A stretch of 64,000 nucleotides of DNA from Mycolicibacterium sp. TY81. GTDB lineage: Bacteria > Actinomycetota > Actinomycetes > Mycobacteriales > Mycobacteriaceae. The notes under the pieces were generated by a model that had not been told where the DNA came from, ran no database searches, and saw only the letters and a list, made by a program, of their open reading frames with translations. The stretch covers positions 620,001 to 684,000 of the forward strand of contig NZ_AP023362.1 of assembly GCF_018326285.1 (NCBI RefSeq). The letters are read 5' to 3'. Shown here one piece after another: positions 1 through 8,318 of the stretch; the first letter of the stretch is position 1; every line of letters starts with the position of its first letter. A program made the translations under genes and the position numbers.

Positions 1-858
1 GAGGTGGTTGGTGGCGACCTGCACCGAGCTCTGGTGGGGGAGCGCGTCGACGAACTCGTAGGTGATGTGCGGCAGGGTCGGCGGGTTGGTCGCGTAGAAG
101 GCGACGGCCCGGTCGATGGCCTCGACGAGGGCGGGGCCGCCCACGATCGGGTCGGTGACGAACGCCAGCACCTGCTGGGCGAGGCTGCCTTGGCCGGTGA
201 GTCCGGCGATCAGCGCGACGGCTGCGTTGATGCTGATGCCGAGTTGGACCGCGGCCTTGTAGACGGCGGTGATGTCGCGGCCGGCCTGGTTGTTGGGGGT
301 GGTGGTGTAGAGATCGCCTGGGTTGGCAAAGTCCCACCAGGTGTCAATGCCGTTGGCGTCCTTGGGGATTTGCGCTGCGGTCAGGTTGGTGACGGCGATT
401 CCGCGCCCTCCCGGGTCGGTGCCGCCGGGGAAGGTGTGGCCGGTCAGGCGCCACGGGTTGCCGAAGGTGTAGCCGCCGATCAGGTTGGGCCGGGCCCACT
501 GCAGGCTGCCGGTCATGATCTCGGCGAGGACCCGGGAGGCGGCCTCGGCGCCCTGGCTGTAGCCGCCGAGGGCGAAGGTCTGCTTGGGGTAGTTGTTGAT
601 CCAGCCGATCGCGTTGGTGACCGCGATCCGCACCGATTCGGCGTAGCTGGGGGAGAGGGGCGCGCCGGGCGGGATGGGCCCGAAGGTCCAGGGGGCCTGG
701 ATGGGGACTTCGAAGACGAGGTCGGGGTCGGCGGCGTGGACGACGTCGGAGGGGTAGCCGGTGCCGGGGGCGGCCCAGGTGCCGGCAAAGGTCAGGACGG
801 CGTGGCGGACGTGGTAAACGCCCGAGATGTTGGCGGCGATATCACTGAAAGTGGTCAT
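1..858 (-). CDS. LysB/cutinase-like serine esterase (3' end outside the window)
   Basis: The minus-strand frame opens with ATG at 858 and stays open to the left edge (286 codons, no stop), so the C-terminus is missing. The protein carries a GGYSQGA nucleophile elbow near residue 98, the G-x-S-x-G motif of cutinases and of mycobacteriophage lysin B, which cleaves the mycolate-arabinogalactan ester bond. A later NPGDLY segment could supply the acid and the LPHITYEF region the histidine; this assignment is inferred. There is no signal peptide, which suits a phage-type endolysin better than a secreted cutinase. A 111-aa gene lies 8 bases upstream and is probably co-transcribed. It could be a prophage remnant or a domesticated chromosomal esterase; the window does not decide. 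Confidence 0.7.
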   Translation of the reverse strand, partial: MTTFSDIAANISGVYHVRHAVLTFAGTWAAPGTGYPSDVVHAADPDLVFEVPIQAPWTFGPIPPGAPLSPSYAESVRIAVTNAIGWINNYPKQTFALGGYSQGAEAASRVLAEIMTGSLQWARPNLIGGYTFGNPWRLTGHTFPGGTDPGGRGIAVTNLTAAQIPKDANGIDTWWDFANPGDLYTTTPNNQAGRDITAVYKAAVQLGISINAAVALIAGLTGQGSLAQQVLAFVTDPIVGGPALVEAIDRAVAFYATNPPTLPHITYEFVDALPHQSSVQVATNHL

Positions 859-866
859 CGCTCAGC

Positions 867-1202
867 TCATTTCGCGGTGGTGGGGAGTCCGTTTGCTTTG
901 CGCCACTGGATGGCGAACTCCATGAGCTCGATGAGCACGTCGCCGCTGTCGCGGGTGATGCCGTCGCTGAAGGTGTGTACCCAGGCGATCTGCTCGGCGG
1001 TGGTCACCTGCTGTTCGAAGGCGTCGAAGGTGCCCTGGTAGTTCTGGCCGTTGTGGGTGGAGTTCCACGGACCGCGGTTGGGGTCGTCGACGATGTCGCC
1101 GATGTTGCGGGGGTGGCGGGCCAGGACGCGGCGCCAGGGTTCGGGCATGCCGTTGGCGGTGACGCCGGAGATGTCGGTCTGGAGCGATTGTGCATCAGCC
1201 AT
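867..1202 (-). CDS. Small hypothetical protein upstream of the LysB-like gene
   Basis: The 111-aa product starts at ATG 1202, preceded by a strong AAGGAGG ribosome-binding site about 7 bases upstream; a longer frame reaching 1445 has no such support. The protein is acidic to neutral, soluble, and has no transmembrane or signal segment. Its C-terminal half looks helical (residues from about 65 to the end). I do not recognise the family. It sits 8 bases before the esterase gene on the same strand, so the two are probably one unit. No function is proposed. Confidence 0.6.
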   Translation of the reverse strand: MADAQSLQTDISGVTANGMPEPWRRVLARHPRNIGDIVDDPNRGPWNSTHNGQNYQGTFDAFEQQVTTAEQIAWVHTFSDGITRDSGDVLIELMEFAIQWRKANGLPTTAK

Positions 1203-1411
1203 GGTGGGGGCCTCCTTGGTTGTGTCGCTTGTTCTCCGTGGACGCGCAGCGGGCTCGAATGTCTTGGTGGCGAGGGGGTTTGCGATGCGAAGTTTGACGG
1301 TCGCCGGTGGTTCCGGGACCGGGTATATCGCTGCGTGTGTCGCCATCGCCCGCCTTATTTGACTAGGTCGTCCAATTCCCACATTAGGCCCGGATTGATA
1401 GGCCGTCGAAC

Positions 1412-1434
1412 TTGTCGGTGGGTGGTGCGACGAT
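1412..1434 (+). promoter_or_regulatory. PafBC/RecA-NDp-type promoter
   Basis: TTGTCGGTG at 1412-1420, an 8-base spacer, then GACGAT at 1429-1434. This fits TTGTCRGTG-N8-TANNNT except for the first base of the -10 hexamer; the A at position 2 and T at position 6 are kept. GTGCGGCTC follows directly, a tail shared with the copies at 15544, 38645 and 41142. The start codon of the secreted PASTA-like gene lies 30 bases after the -10. Confidence 0.6.
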
Positions 1435-1463
1435 GTGCGGCTCACTCAAATTGGGAGGAAGAC

Positions 1464-1778
1464 ATGAAGAAACTGTTGGTGGCAGCGATGACGGTCGGGG
1501 CGGCTGTGGCGTTGAACCCGGTGGCAGCGGCCGAGCCGTCGTGGACGATGCCGAATCTGGTCGGGATGGATCTGCAGGGTGCCCAGGACGCGATCCAATC
1601 GCTGACCCGGGGCGCGGTGTGGTTCAGCGGGTCGACCGATCTGACCGGGAAGGGGCGGGCGCAGATCATCGACCGGAACTGGCAGGTATGTACGTCCACA
1701 CCGGCAGCGGGGGCGACGATCACGACGACGACTTCGATCAGGTTCGGAGTGGTACGGGATACGGAGAAGTGTCCGTGA
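1464..1778 (+). CDS. Secreted PASTA-like small protein
   Basis: The 104-aa protein starts at ATG 1464 behind GGGAGGAAGAC. Residues 1-24 form a signal peptide (MKKLL, alanine/valine-rich core, ending near AAAEPS), so export is expected. The mature part contains MPNLVGMDLQGAQDAIQ, the opening of a PASTA domain, and two cysteines that could pair across the domain. PASTA domains usually bind peptidoglycan or mediate extracellular interaction, but free single-PASTA secreted proteins in mycobacteria have no established role. A PafBC-type promoter precedes it. The frame was chosen over two overlapping ones because only this one has both a signal peptide and a ribosome-binding site. Confidence 0.75.
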   Translation: MKKLLVAAMTVGAAVALNPVAAAEPSWTMPNLVGMDLQGAQDAIQSLTRGAVWFSGSTDLTGKGRAQIIDRNWQVCTSTPAAGATITTTTSIRFGVVRDTEKCP

Positions 1779-1852
1779 ACGGGGTCTCGCGCACAGGGAG
1801 CGCATCTTCGCGAATAGCATGCGAGGAGAAGGTCGCTTGAGAGTTAGGGCAA

Positions 1853-2293
1853 ATGTCGGCAAGGCCGCCTGCATCGTCGGAGCTGGTTCGTGCACGCATG
1901 AGCCGGCAGCGGCGTAGCGCCACAAAGCCCGAGCTACTCGTGAGGCGTTTGCTGCACGCCCGCGGAATCCGCTATCGCGTGGATTCCGCCCCAGAACGTG
2001 ATCTTAGATGCAAGGCCGATATCGTTTGGCGCGGTTTGCATCTCGCGGTCTTTATCGATGGTTGTTTCTGGCACGGATGCCCCGACCACGCGACGAGGCC
2101 CAAAGCCAACGAAGAATGGTGGGCTCAGAAACTCGATGGCAACGTGGCACGGGACCGCAGAACGGATGCGGAGTTGGCCGCTCGCGGCTGGACCGTGCTG
2201 CGATTCTGGGAGCACGAGGAGCCGGGCGCTGTCGTCGATGCCATCTGCACAACGCTGGCGCAGTTGCGCGGGTGGGAAGTTGATCGGAGTTAG
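1853..2293 (+). CDS. vsr: Very short patch repair (Vsr) endonuclease
   Basis: The 146-aa protein matches the usual Vsr length. It shows TKPELLVRRLLHARG at residues 25-39, KADIVW near residue 54 (metal-binding Asp) and FIDGCFWHGCP near residue 68, the Phe-Trp-His core of Vsr, followed by the conserved KL..N..RD..... ARGW.VLRFWEHE region. Vsr nicks 5' of the T in T:G mismatches made when 5-methylcytosine deaminates, protecting sites modified by a C5 methyltransferase. The partner gene is its convergent neighbour, with which it overlaps by 4 bases at the stop codons. In enterobacteria vsr follows dcm on the same strand, so the tail-to-tail arrangement is less usual. ATG 1898 is an alternative start, but the family normally has about 15 residues before that point. 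Confidence 0.93.
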   Translation: MSARPPASSELVRARMSRQRRSATKPELLVRRLLHARGIRYRVDSAPERDLRCKADIVWRGLHLAVFIDGCFWHGCPDHATRPKANEEWWAQKLDGNVARDRRTDAELAARGWTVLRFWEHEEPGAVVDAICTTLAQLRGWEVDRS

Positions 2294-3402
2294 TCCTGCG
2301 CAGCTGCCATGCGGTCGTCGAGATCCTTGATTCGACTGCCGAGAGGAACGGCACGTCCCTCGAACCATGATGCACTGACGGTACGGTCGAGCTCCTCGGC
2401 GTCGATCCGCATGTTCAGCGCCTGCGCCAGGACGTGAACCGCGAGGCGTGGAGGAATTGCATTCCCGATCTGTTGACCGACGTCGTTGCCCGACCACGGG
2501 AAGTCAGACGGAAATGTCTGTAGCCGTCCGGCCTCTTGATGTGACAACCGGCTCTCCCCGCCGCCCGCAAGGCGGAGGCGATTGCGCATCACTTTGCCCG
2601 TCACCGTGGCTGCGGGTTCATGGGAGTGTCGTTGCCCGCGATTCTTCGGGTCGCCGCCGCTGCCGTAGTTGGAGACGACGGTGAAGCGGGTGCCTCGCCC
2701 CAGTGCCTGTTCCATCGACACCCACGGCAAACGTCCGAGTACCGCTTGGTCGGGAGCTCCTCGTCTGAATGCCTGATGGGTCGGCGAGGGCAGTGATACC
2801 TCACCGTCGCCAAACCTCGCGATGAGAATGGCCCGACGACGGGTTTGTGGGACGCCAAACTCCTCCGTCCGGAGTACGCCGACGTCGACCCCGTATCCGT
2901 GCTGCTTGAGAATTTCCCTGAAGGCTTGCCATATGGGCAGCACCGCGGGTACCTGCTCCAGCACTATCGCCTCATAGGGCTTGCCGGCCTGCAACGCGAG
3001 CAGGGCCCAGCGCATCGGTTCTAGGACCAGGCCCGTCCGATCGTCGGCGAACCCACCACTCGGTACGCCATCCCCGAGGTTTTCTGCCATGGCCTCGGCT
3101 TGCGCGATCAATTCGTTCAGTGCTTGCCTGCCGGATCCGCTGCCCGCGACCGTGAATGTTTGGCATGGCGGTCCGCCGGTCAGGACGGTGCATTCCGGAA
3201 AGTCAGCGGGTCCGTAGTTTCGTACATCGCCTTGGCGAGTGTCGAGCCCGGCGGCCCTGCGCGTCGCGCAGGCGTTGGGGTCCCATTCGATGCCCGTGGT
3301 CGGGATGCCGAGCCACGTTGCTCCGACGTCGAGCCCGCCGGGACCCGCGAACAGGTCGACGATTTGTGGCAGCGGATCAACGAGAGCATCTTCCCCCGGC
3401 AT
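2290..3402 (-). CDS. DNA (cytosine-5) methyltransferase
   Basis: The 370-aa protein has the ordered C5-methyltransferase motifs: FAGPGGLDVG (motif I, SAM binding, residues 18-27), GGPPCQTF (motif IV with the catalytic Cys, near residue 77), EQVPAV (motif VI, with Gln where ENV is usual, near 148), QTRRRAILIA (motif VIII, near 185) and GNAIPPRLA (motif X, near 312). The target-recognition region lies between motifs VIII and X. It transfers a methyl group from SAM to C5 of cytosine in an unidentified site. It pairs with vsr (overlapping stops) and diverges from the large ATPase-helicase gene. A C5 methyltransferase is also the modification subunit (drmMII) of class 2 DISARM, so it may protect host DNA from the adjoining array; equally it could be a solitary Dcm-type enzyme. 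Confidence 0.93.
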   Translation of the reverse strand: MPGEDALVDPLPQIVDLFAGPGGLDVGATWLGIPTTGIEWDPNACATRRAAGLDTRQGDVRNYGPADFPECTVLTGGPPCQTFTVAGSGSGRQALNELIAQAEAMAENLGDGVPSGGFADDRTGLVLEPMRWALLALQAGKPYEAIVLEQVPAVLPIWQAFREILKQHGYGVDVGVLRTEEFGVPQTRRRAILIARFGDGEVSLPSPTHQAFRRGAPDQAVLGRLPWVSMEQALGRGTRFTVVSNYGSGGDPKNRGQRHSHEPAATVTGKVMRNRLRLAGGGESRLSHQEAGRLQTFPSDFPWSGNDVGQQIGNAIPPRLAVHVLAQALNMRIDAEELDRTVSASWFEGRAVPLGSRIKDLDDRMAAAQD

Positions 3403-3522
3403 GCCTGAGATGCTAGCCGGCGCGGGCCGGATCTCCTATCCGAGACTCTACGACCGTGTCGCACCAGGTGCCGGGGGCGTGCGCCCATAGCAAACACAAA
3501 TATATGCCTGTCATCTGCAAAT

Positions 3523-3545
3523 TTGTCGGCGGTGAGTGGTAGACA
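3523..3545 (+). promoter_or_regulatory. Degenerate PafBC-type promoter before the first defence unit
   Basis: In the 203-base divergent gap between the methyltransferase and the ATPase-helicase gene, TTGTCGGCG (3523-3531) is followed after 8 bases by TAGACA (3540-3545). It differs from TTGTCRGTG at one position, and the -10 lacks the final T at the exact register (a T follows one base later). The rest of the gap holds an AT-rich stretch (about 3490-3507) that could serve the leftward methyltransferase promoter. Confidence 0.4.
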
Positions 3546-3605
3546 TTTCAATGACGCGGACGTCAACCCGCAAACAGGCGTTTGTCGGGGGCTAGCAGTG
3601 GGGGT

Positions 3606-6600
3606 ATGACCGTGGCAACGGGGGATTGGATCGGCCCTGATCCTGCTTTGGAAGGGTTGGTCAACCAGTTTCGAGACACGTGTATTCGCGTCTATAAAGA
3701 GGATCCCAACCGCGTCGAGGAAGACGCCGGCAAAGAGCGAGGAATCGCCGAGGGCGGGTATGGCCGGAAGCAGATTCAGGAGCTCGTCCAGAACGCGGCG
3801 GACGCCCTTCAAGGCCTCGCAGGCCGCGTTCAGGTCAGCTTGACGAACGACGCCCTCTACGTCGCGAACGAAGGCAGACCGTTCGAGGAGCTCGGTCTTC
3901 GTGCACTGCTCTACACGCACTTGTCGAACAAGACCGGCACCGAGATCGGTAGGTTTGGGCTCGGTTTCAAGTCGATCAGCGGGATCTCCGACAGTCCGCA
4001 GGTATTCAGCCGATCGGTGTCATTCCGGTTCAGCCGTGAGAAATCGGCGGAACAGCTGTCCGACGAGCTCGGATACCAATACGAATTGAGCGCCGTTCCT
4101 GCGCTACGGCTGGCGTGGCTGCTCAACGCTACTGCCGAGTTCCGCGAGGATGCCATTCTGGGTGAGCTTGCTTCGTGGGCTACGACAGTCGTCAAGGTTC
4201 CACTGAAAGTTGGAGCGGCGAAACAGCTTTCGGATGAGATGGCAGAATTCGATGAGTCGTTCAGCCTGTTCGCCTCCCACGTGCGGATTCTCGACCTCGT
4301 GGACGACGTGGCCGACCGTCAGCGACATTTCAAGGCTGTGAAGAGCGGAAACCGCGTCACCCTCACCACAGAGGACGGTGATCGGGAGTGGTTGGTCGTA
4401 TCGACGGACCACGAGCCGTCACTCAAGGCGTTGGAATCGGCGGGCCACGCAGCTCGGCGTGAATCGGTGACGGTGAGCTGGGCCCTGCCTCTGACGGGTC
4501 GGGTCGAGTTGGGCCAGCTGTCGGCCTTCTTCCCTGTCAAGTCGGATCTGACCTTGAGTGGCCGGGTCAATGCGCCGTGGAAGTTGTCCGACGATCGCAT
4601 CAACGTGATCGAGTGTCCGTTCAACTACGAAATCCTGACCGAGGTCTTGCCGCAGTTGGTTGTAACCGCCCGCAAGGATCTGATCGCGGGTGGTTCCTTC
4701 GCAAGGTACATCGACGTACTCCCCGCGCGCGGCAAAGAATCTCGCAGTTGGGCCGACAAGGTCTTGAACGAGCCAGTGTTCGAAGCCCTCCGAGCTTCTC
4801 GCTGTCTTCCAGACCTCGATGGTCAGCTGCGCGCCCCCAGTGCGCTGCAACGTGTTCCGGACGACGTCGTTGACTTCGCCGACGAGTGGCTCGAGGTAAC
4901 GGGCAATCGGGGTGCCTGGGTACATCCCGAATGCACCAAGGGCAATGAGCGCAGGTCCAAGGTTGAACGTCTGCTCCAGGACGAGGGGCGGGTGACGACT
5001 GCGGGCAGGGTTCTCCATTGGCTGCAATCGGTTGTGGCCGAACCGAATTCAAGGCAGTCGGCAGCTGCGATCAAATTGGCCGTAAAGCTGGTCGCCAAGG
5101 GAGGCAACACGGAGAAGGACGTCCGGGATGCTCGGATTGTCTTATTGGAGAACAAAAGTCTGGCGCAGCCCGTACGCGGGCGCTGCTTTCTGCGGACCGA
5201 TAACCGCCAGAACGGCACATCGTTTGTTGATAGCGCAGTGGCCGGCAGTGAGTCGACCGTAGATGCACTGAAGTACCTGGGCATCACCGCGTTCGAAGAC
5301 GGCGGCGACATGTTGCAGCTGCTCACCGAATTGCGACACACCGGGAAGGTCGACTGGGACGAGCTGTGGATCGCGATGCGTGGTTCGGGCGCGCAGATGG
5401 TGCACGAGGCCTTCGCCAGCGTGCTCGACGGCCATGCGGCGGAATTGGTTCGGGTCCGTGATGGCAACGGGCGGTGGGTTACTCCTCGCGGCCTGTACTA
5501 CCCGGGTGAGTGCTTGAAACAGCTCAAGGAGGACGGCACATTCCTGGTCGACGGTGATTACCACGCAGGTGACCATGAGATCTTGTATCTGCTGGGTGTG
5601 CGCTCCAGGCCGGCGCGATCGGCGGCACATGAAAAGTGGGTGACGCGATACCAAGGGGCGGTTCGGGACAACATCGGCGACCAGCTTGGACTGAGCGTCC
5701 AGGCTCGACAGAACATCGAGATCGAGTCCATCGGTTCAGTTCTCGGACCTCTGGAATGTCTGCCCGAACTCAGCGTCACGAACAAAGTCGGCCTGAGCCT
5801 CGCGGTCATCAGCGAAGTAGACGTTCCACGCGTCCGCGTCAGTCATCAAAGTGTCCCCAAAACAGCCTTGTATGTGGCGCCAGAGCTTTGGTGGGTTCGG
5901 CAGCACGGGATGCTGCAGACGACGCTGGGTGCGACGCCGGTGTCCGAAGCGTTTGTTGCGCACGTGCCCGATGCGCCGGAGGGTCTTCTGCCTTGCGCGA
6001 ACCAGGTTTCGCTCAGTTCTGATGCAGAGCGGGTGTTAGGTCTCAAACGAGCGATGGAAGAGTTGGACCCGGCGGGATTCAATTCGCTTTCACAAATTCA
6101 TGTCAAACGCGACGATGTTTTGCGAGTGGGCCAGACCTACGCCTGGTGGTGCTGGACGCACAAGGATGCCGTCCCACCGGAACGAGTGTGGGTTCGCAGC
6201 GGCGGGCAGTGGATTGAAGTCGATCGCAAGAGTGTCGCTGTCGTCCACACCCCGGAGATGTACGACGAACTCGGCGAGTTCGGTATCTCGTGCATCCTCG
6301 TCGATGGCATCGAGGACGTGCACACGCTGAGCGAAATTTGGGGTTGTCTCGAGGGACGCGACCTTCCCGTCACGTATTCGTACGACACGAGCGCGGAGCC
6401 TGAGCGGCTCCTCGATGTTTTCCCCGTGCTCGACACGCTCCCCGGCGCTGACGAACTCGAAGACATCGTGCTCCAGAAGTGCCCGTCGATCAGCAAGATG
6501 GCCGCAGTGCCTGGCCGGCCCGCGACGCACGTGCCCTGCCAAGCGGGTCGTGAGTCGAACACGGTCTTGGTGACAGGTGCCAGCGATAGGGAAATTCTGA

Positions 6601-8318
6601 AGCAAGCACTCGAATGCCTGCTGTACGACAACTCGGACCGCAAAGTCGATCTCCTGCTCAAAGATATGGAACAACGCCGGAACTCGGCGTATATCCGTGC
6701 AATCCGGAACGCATCGAACGATGCTGAACGGCTTCTGATGTTCGCCGGCGAGGAGCGTCTGCGGACGCTGGTGCCGAAGGATGCACTCACCTATCTGGTC
6801 AACGATCGGTGGGTGGAACCTCATGGGCTCGAACTCGCCAACCTATGCGTAACCATGCTGGGCGTTCGTGCCCTGGAACGCGTATGCAAAGTTGATACGG
6901 CTGGACTTCCAGTTGCGCCTCCGTCGACATGGGCGGGATCATTCAACACGCGTGACTGGGTGAAACGTCTTGGGTTCGGCGAAGAGTGGGCAGGCCAGCG
7001 AGCCAGGCGGCGTAACAAGCCCACGGAATACATCGATGGTCCGACTCAGCTCGATGCGCTCCACGATTATCAGCGGGTGGTTTCGCAGCGCCTCTCCGAC
7101 CTGCTGCGAGGTGTCGGGCCCAAGCGAGGAATCGTTTCACTGCCGACCGGGGCAGGCAAGACACGGGTAGCTGTCCAGACGGTCATCGAGTCGATCCGTG
7201 ATGGCAGTCTCGACGGCTCGGCGCGCGAGACAGTCTTCTCCGGGCCTATCTTGTGGTTGGCCGATGGTGAAGAACTCTGTGAGCAAGCGATCGACGCGTG
7301 GTCATATCTGTGGCGCGCTGTCGGTCGACAGGATACCCAACTGATCCTCAGCCGCTTCTGGTCGAACTACGAGATGGAAGAAGAACCTGCAGGCGTCCAG
7401 GTAGTGGTGGCGACGTGGCAGAAAATTCTTGCTCGTGCGGTCGACAACGATTCTTACGCGTGGTTGGCCGAGGCTCCGATCGTCATCGTCGACGAGGCGC
7501 ACGGTGCGTATACCCCTTCCTACACAAGGATTTTCGAGTGGTTGGGTCGAGGCACTCGACAGCGGGACAAACCTCTCATCGGATTGACGGCCACACCATT
7601 TCGCGGGCGCAGAGAGAGTGCGGAAACGGAGCGCCTGCTGAATCGCTTCGATGACAACAGGTTGGACGAGGGTGTCTTCGGCGATGAACTCCCCCAGGTC
7701 AGATTGCAGCGCGACCGAGTTCTGGCTCGAGCCAGCCTGGAGATTCTCGATGGTGTGTCGGCTGATCTGTCGCAGGACGAGCTCGACTACTTCAGATCGA
7801 ATGGCTGGCTGGCGAAGAGCGCGGAAATCCGCCTCGGCAGGAATGAAGACCGTACCCGGACGATCGTCAATTCGATCATGGGCAAGCCGGCGAACTGGCA
7901 GATCGTGGTTTTCGCTGCGTCGGTCGAAAACGCTCAGACTCTGGCCACCTTGCTCACGATACAAGGCCGCCCGGCGGCGTCCATCGACCAGGACACCAGT
8001 CCTGAAGACCGACGAGTGGCCATCGAACGCTTCAAGTCGGGTGATCTCAAGGTCTTGACGAATTACGCAGTGCTATCGCAAGGCTTTGATGCGCCGAAGA
8101 CTGACGCCGTCTACATTACCCGACCGACGAGCAGCGAGGTTCGCTATCTGCAGATGGTCGGGCGAGGGCTCCGCGGGCCGAAAAACGGTGGTACCGAGGA
8201 AGTTTTGATCGTGAACATGCTCGACAACATCGTCGAGTTCAGGGACAGCATCGAATACGAGAAGGTGAAGGACATCTTCGAATCGGAGCGTGACGAGGAG
8301 TCCGTCGGTGTCAGATGA
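3606..8318 (+). CDS. GHKL-type (sacsin-like) ATPase fused to SF2 DEAD/DEAH helicase
   Basis: The 1,570-aa protein has an N-terminal GHKL/Hsp90-like nucleotide fold: QELVQNAADAL (N-box, about residues 58-68) and GRFGLGFKS (G-box, about 115-123), in the style of sacsin/NOV ATPases. The middle 1,000 residues have no motif I recognise. The C-terminal 400 residues are an SF2 helicase: LPTGAGKTR (Walker A, near 1177), VDEAHG (motif II, near 1295), LTATPFRG (motif III, near 1327) and QMVGRGLRG (motif VI, near 1515). Such combinations occur in prokaryotic defence loci, but this exact fusion does not match a named subunit I can place. It heads the first rightward unit, and its 3' end overlaps the UvrD-like gene. 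A TTG at 3582 in frame is an alternative start. Codon use is less GC-extreme than in the flanking genes, consistent with transfer. Confidence 0.85.
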   Translation: MTVATGDWIGPDPALEGLVNQFRDTCIRVYKEDPNRVEEDAGKERGIAEGGYGRKQIQELVQNAADALQGLAGRVQVSLTNDALYVANEGRPFEELGLRALLYTHLSNKTGTEIGRFGLGFKSISGISDSPQVFSRSVSFRFSREKSAEQLSDELGYQYELSAVPALRLAWLLNATAEFREDAILGELASWATTVVKVPLKVGAAKQLSDEMAEFDESFSLFASHVRILDLVDDVADRQRHFKAVKSGNRVTLTTEDGDREWLVVSTDHEPSLKALESAGHAARRESVTVSWALPLTGRVELGQLSAFFPVKSDLTLSGRVNAPWKLSDDRINVIECPFNYEILTEVLPQLVVTARKDLIAGGSFARYIDVLPARGKESRSWADKVLNEPVFEALRASRCLPDLDGQLRAPSALQRVPDDVVDFADEWLEVTGNRGAWVHPECTKGNERRSKVERLLQDEGRVTTAGRVLHWLQSVVAEPNSRQSAAAIKLAVKLVAKGGNTEKDVRDARIVLLENKSLAQPVRGRCFLRTDNRQNGTSFVDSAVAGSESTVDALKYLGITAFEDGGDMLQLLTELRHTGKVDWDELWIAMRGSGAQMVHEAFASVLDGHAAELVRVRDGNGRWVTPRGLYYPGECLKQLKEDGTFLVDGDYHAGDHEILYLLGVRSRPARSAAHEKWVTRYQGAVRDNIGDQLGLSVQARQNIEIESIGSVLGPLECLPELSVTNKVGLSLAVISEVDVPRVRVSHQSVPKTALYVAPELWWVRQHGMLQTTLGATPVSEAFVAHVPDAPEGLLPCANQVSLSSDAERVLGLKRAMEELDPAGFNSLSQIHVKRDDVLRVGQTYAWWCWTHKDAVPPERVWVRSGGQWIEVDRKSVAVVHTPEMYDELGEFGISCILVDGIEDVHTLSEIWGCLEGRDLPVTYSYDTSAEPERLLDVFPVLDTLPGADELEDIVLQKCPSISKMAAVPGRPATHVPCQAGRESNTVLVTGASDREILKQALECLLYDNSDRKVDLLLKDMEQRRNSAYIRAIRNASNDAERLLMFAGEERLRTLVPKDALTYLVNDRWVEPHGLELANLCVTMLGVRALERVCKVDTAGLPVAPPSTWAGSFNTRDWVKRLGFGEEWAGQRARRRNKPTEYIDGPTQLDALHDYQRVVSQRLSDLLRGVGPKRGIVSLPTGAGKTRVAVQTVIESIRDGSLDGSARETVFSGPILWLADGEELCEQAIDAWSYLWRAVGRQDTQLILSRFWSNYEMEEEPAGVQVVVATWQKILARAVDNDSYAWLAEAPIVIVDEAHGAYTPSYTRIFEWLGRGTRQRDKPLIGLTATPFRGRRESAETERLLNRFDDNRLDEGVFGDELPQVRLQRDRVLARASLEILDGVSADLSQDELDYFRSNGWLAKSAEIRLGRNEDRTRTIVNSIMGKPANWQIVVFAASVENAQTLATLLTIQGRPAASIDQDTSPEDRRVAIERFKSGDLKVLTNYAVLSQGFDAPKTDAVYITRPTSSEVRYLQMVGRGLRGPKNGGTEEVLIVNMLDNIVEFRDSIEYEKVKDIFESERDEESVGVR

